DNA from: Micromonospora zingiberis
GTDB taxonomy: Bacteria > Actinomycetota > Actinomycetes > Mycobacteriales > Micromonosporaceae
Reading direction: 5' to 3'
Length of the DNA: 64,000 nucleotides
Assembly (NCBI RefSeq): GCF_004331455.1
Contig: NZ_SJJR01000014.1
Span: 1 to 64,000, forward strand
The position numbers and the translations under genes were made by a program. The notes under the pieces were generated by a model. The model was not told the DNA's origin. It was given only the letters and a program-made list of their open reading frames with translations, and searched no databases. This document shows, piece by piece, positions 63,211 through 64,000 of this stretch. Numbering within the stretch: position 1 is the first letter of the stretch; each line of letters starts with the position of its first letter.

Positions 63211-64000
63211 ATGACCCTCGCTGCCGAAGCGATCGAGCTACCGTCCGGCCAGACGATGCCCGTTCTCGGCCAGGGAACCTGGTACCTGGGCGAGCGTCCC
63301 GCGAGGCGGCAGGACGAGATAGCCGCGCTACGCACCGGGCTCGACCTGGGAATGACCATGATCGACACTGCGGAGATGTACGGTGACGGCGCTGCCGAGG
63401 AACTTGTCGGCGAGGCAATCGTCGGACGACGCCCCGACGTCTTTCTGGTCGACAAGGTGCTCCCGTCCAACGCCAGCCGACGGGGAACCGTGCAAGCCTG
63501 CCGCCGCAGCCTGCAACGACTCGGCGTCGACCACATCGACCTCTACCTGCTGCACTGGCGTGGTGCGAATCCACTCGCGGAGACGATCGAGGCGTTCGCC
63601 GAACTCGTCGACGCCGGCGACATCGGGCAGTGGGGCGTGAGCAACTTCGATCTTTCCGACATGACGGAGCTACTGGAGGCGGGCGGCAGCGCCTGCGCGA
63701 CCAATCAGATCCTGTACAACCTCACCCGCCGTGGTCCCGAGTACGACCTGCTGCCGTGGCTACGCGAGCACCGAATCCCGGTGATGGCGTACTCGCCGAT
63801 CGAGCAGGGTCGACTGCTCGGCCACCCCCAAGTCGCTGAGGCCGCCGCCCGGCACGGGGTCACGCCCGCTCAGGTGGCGCTGGCCTGGCTGTTGCGGCAG
63901 GAGGGGGTCGCGGCCATCCCTCGGTCGTCCAGGCCCGAACACACTCGGGAGAACGCGGAAGCGCGCGACCTGCAGCTGAGCGAGGAGGACGTGGCGGCAC
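63211..64000 (+). CDS. Aldo/keto reductase, partial at the right edge
   Basis: 263 residues are visible of an NAD(P)H-dependent aldo/keto reductase (usual length 270-330). The tetrad is present: Asp in MIDTAEMYG, Tyr in the same motif, Lys in LVDKVLPSN, His in YLLHWRG. WGVSNFDLSDMTELLEAG and IPRSSRPEHTRENAEARDL match the cofactor-binding end. ATG 63211 is preceded by gaaagg. The last residues and stop lie beyond the window. A role in reducing reactive carbonyls would fit the neighbouring DJ-1 and dehydrogenase genes. Confidence 0.88.
   Translation, partial: MTLAAEAIELPSGQTMPVLGQGTWYLGERPARRQDEIAALRTGLDLGMTMIDTAEMYGDGAAEELVGEAIVGRRPDVFLVDKVLPSNASRRGTVQACRRSLQRLGVDHIDLYLLHWRGANPLAETIEAFAELVDAGDIGQWGVSNFDLSDMTELLEAGGSACATNQILYNLTRRGPEYDLLPWLREHRIPVMAYSPIEQGRLLGHPQVAEAAARHGVTPAQVALAWLLRQEGVAAIPRSSRPEHTRENAEARDLQLSEEDVAA

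Overview
The window is high-GC actinobacterial DNA: GTG starts are common, many genes overlap by ATGA or GTGA, and there are AfsR-class regulators and a non-mycobacterial type VII secretion (T7SS/ESX-like) locus without a recognisable eccE. Gene content and protein style suggest a member of the Micromonosporaceae (Micromonospora-like). That assignment is inference from the sequence alone; no database search was run.

Layout. 1-789: three decayed gene fragments (SpoU/TrmH methyltransferase, a short conserved actinobacterial protein, a short-chain dehydrogenase). 790-7340: two convergent, paralogous SARP/AfsR-like regulators, then an ECF sigma factor. 7492-43875: a large T7SS locus. Its left arm has a membrane protein with a bulb-lectin domain, a caspase-like peptidase with a small translationally coupled partner, a LysM-like membrane protein and two subtilisin-fold mycosins. 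A perfect 17-bp stem-loop separates these from the convergent eccC. Divergent from eccC run eccD, eccB, small WXG100-type proteins, a Gly-rich secreted-type protein, a YbaB-like protein, a small helical protein and a 2552-residue polymorphic-toxin-like protein. The right arm has a second copy of the conserved N-terminal domain and of the lectin domain (on separate genes), an ART-fold protein, and an EccA-like double AAA+ ATPase fused to a beta-helix.

The most striking feature of the T7SS locus is the number of enzyme folds that have lost catalytic residues. Both mycosins lack the catalytic His and Ser, both lytic-transglycosylase-like domains lack the catalytic Glu, the ART-like domain lacks the R, STS and ExE signatures, and one of two papain-like modules in the giant protein lacks its Cys and His. 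The motor ATPases EccC and EccA-like and the toxin zincin motif look intact. This suggests a secretion apparatus that keeps these folds as structural or binding parts.

43998-50706: two SDR oxidoreductases, then a leftward chain of up to seven genes joined mostly by 4-nt overlaps (three small or unknown proteins, a GPP34/GOLPH3-like protein, an APC amino-acid permease, two GNAT acetyltransferases). 50707-59163: an S9 prolyl-oligopeptidase-like peptidase, an XRE/TPR regulator, and a tightly coupled five-gene operon (SAM methyltransferase, HPr-kinase-like protein, P-loop kinase, NUDIX-nucleotidyltransferase fusion, thymidylate-kinase-like protein). Two nearly identical palindromes, one in front of the peptidase and one between regulator and operon, tie these into one probable regulon; I do not recognise this system. 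It is bordered on the right by an IS1380-family transposase remnant. 59292-64000: a small membrane protein, a Zn-dependent alcohol/formaldehyde-type dehydrogenase coupled to an SRPBCC membrane protein, a DJ-1/PfpI protein, and an aldo/keto reductase that runs off the right edge.
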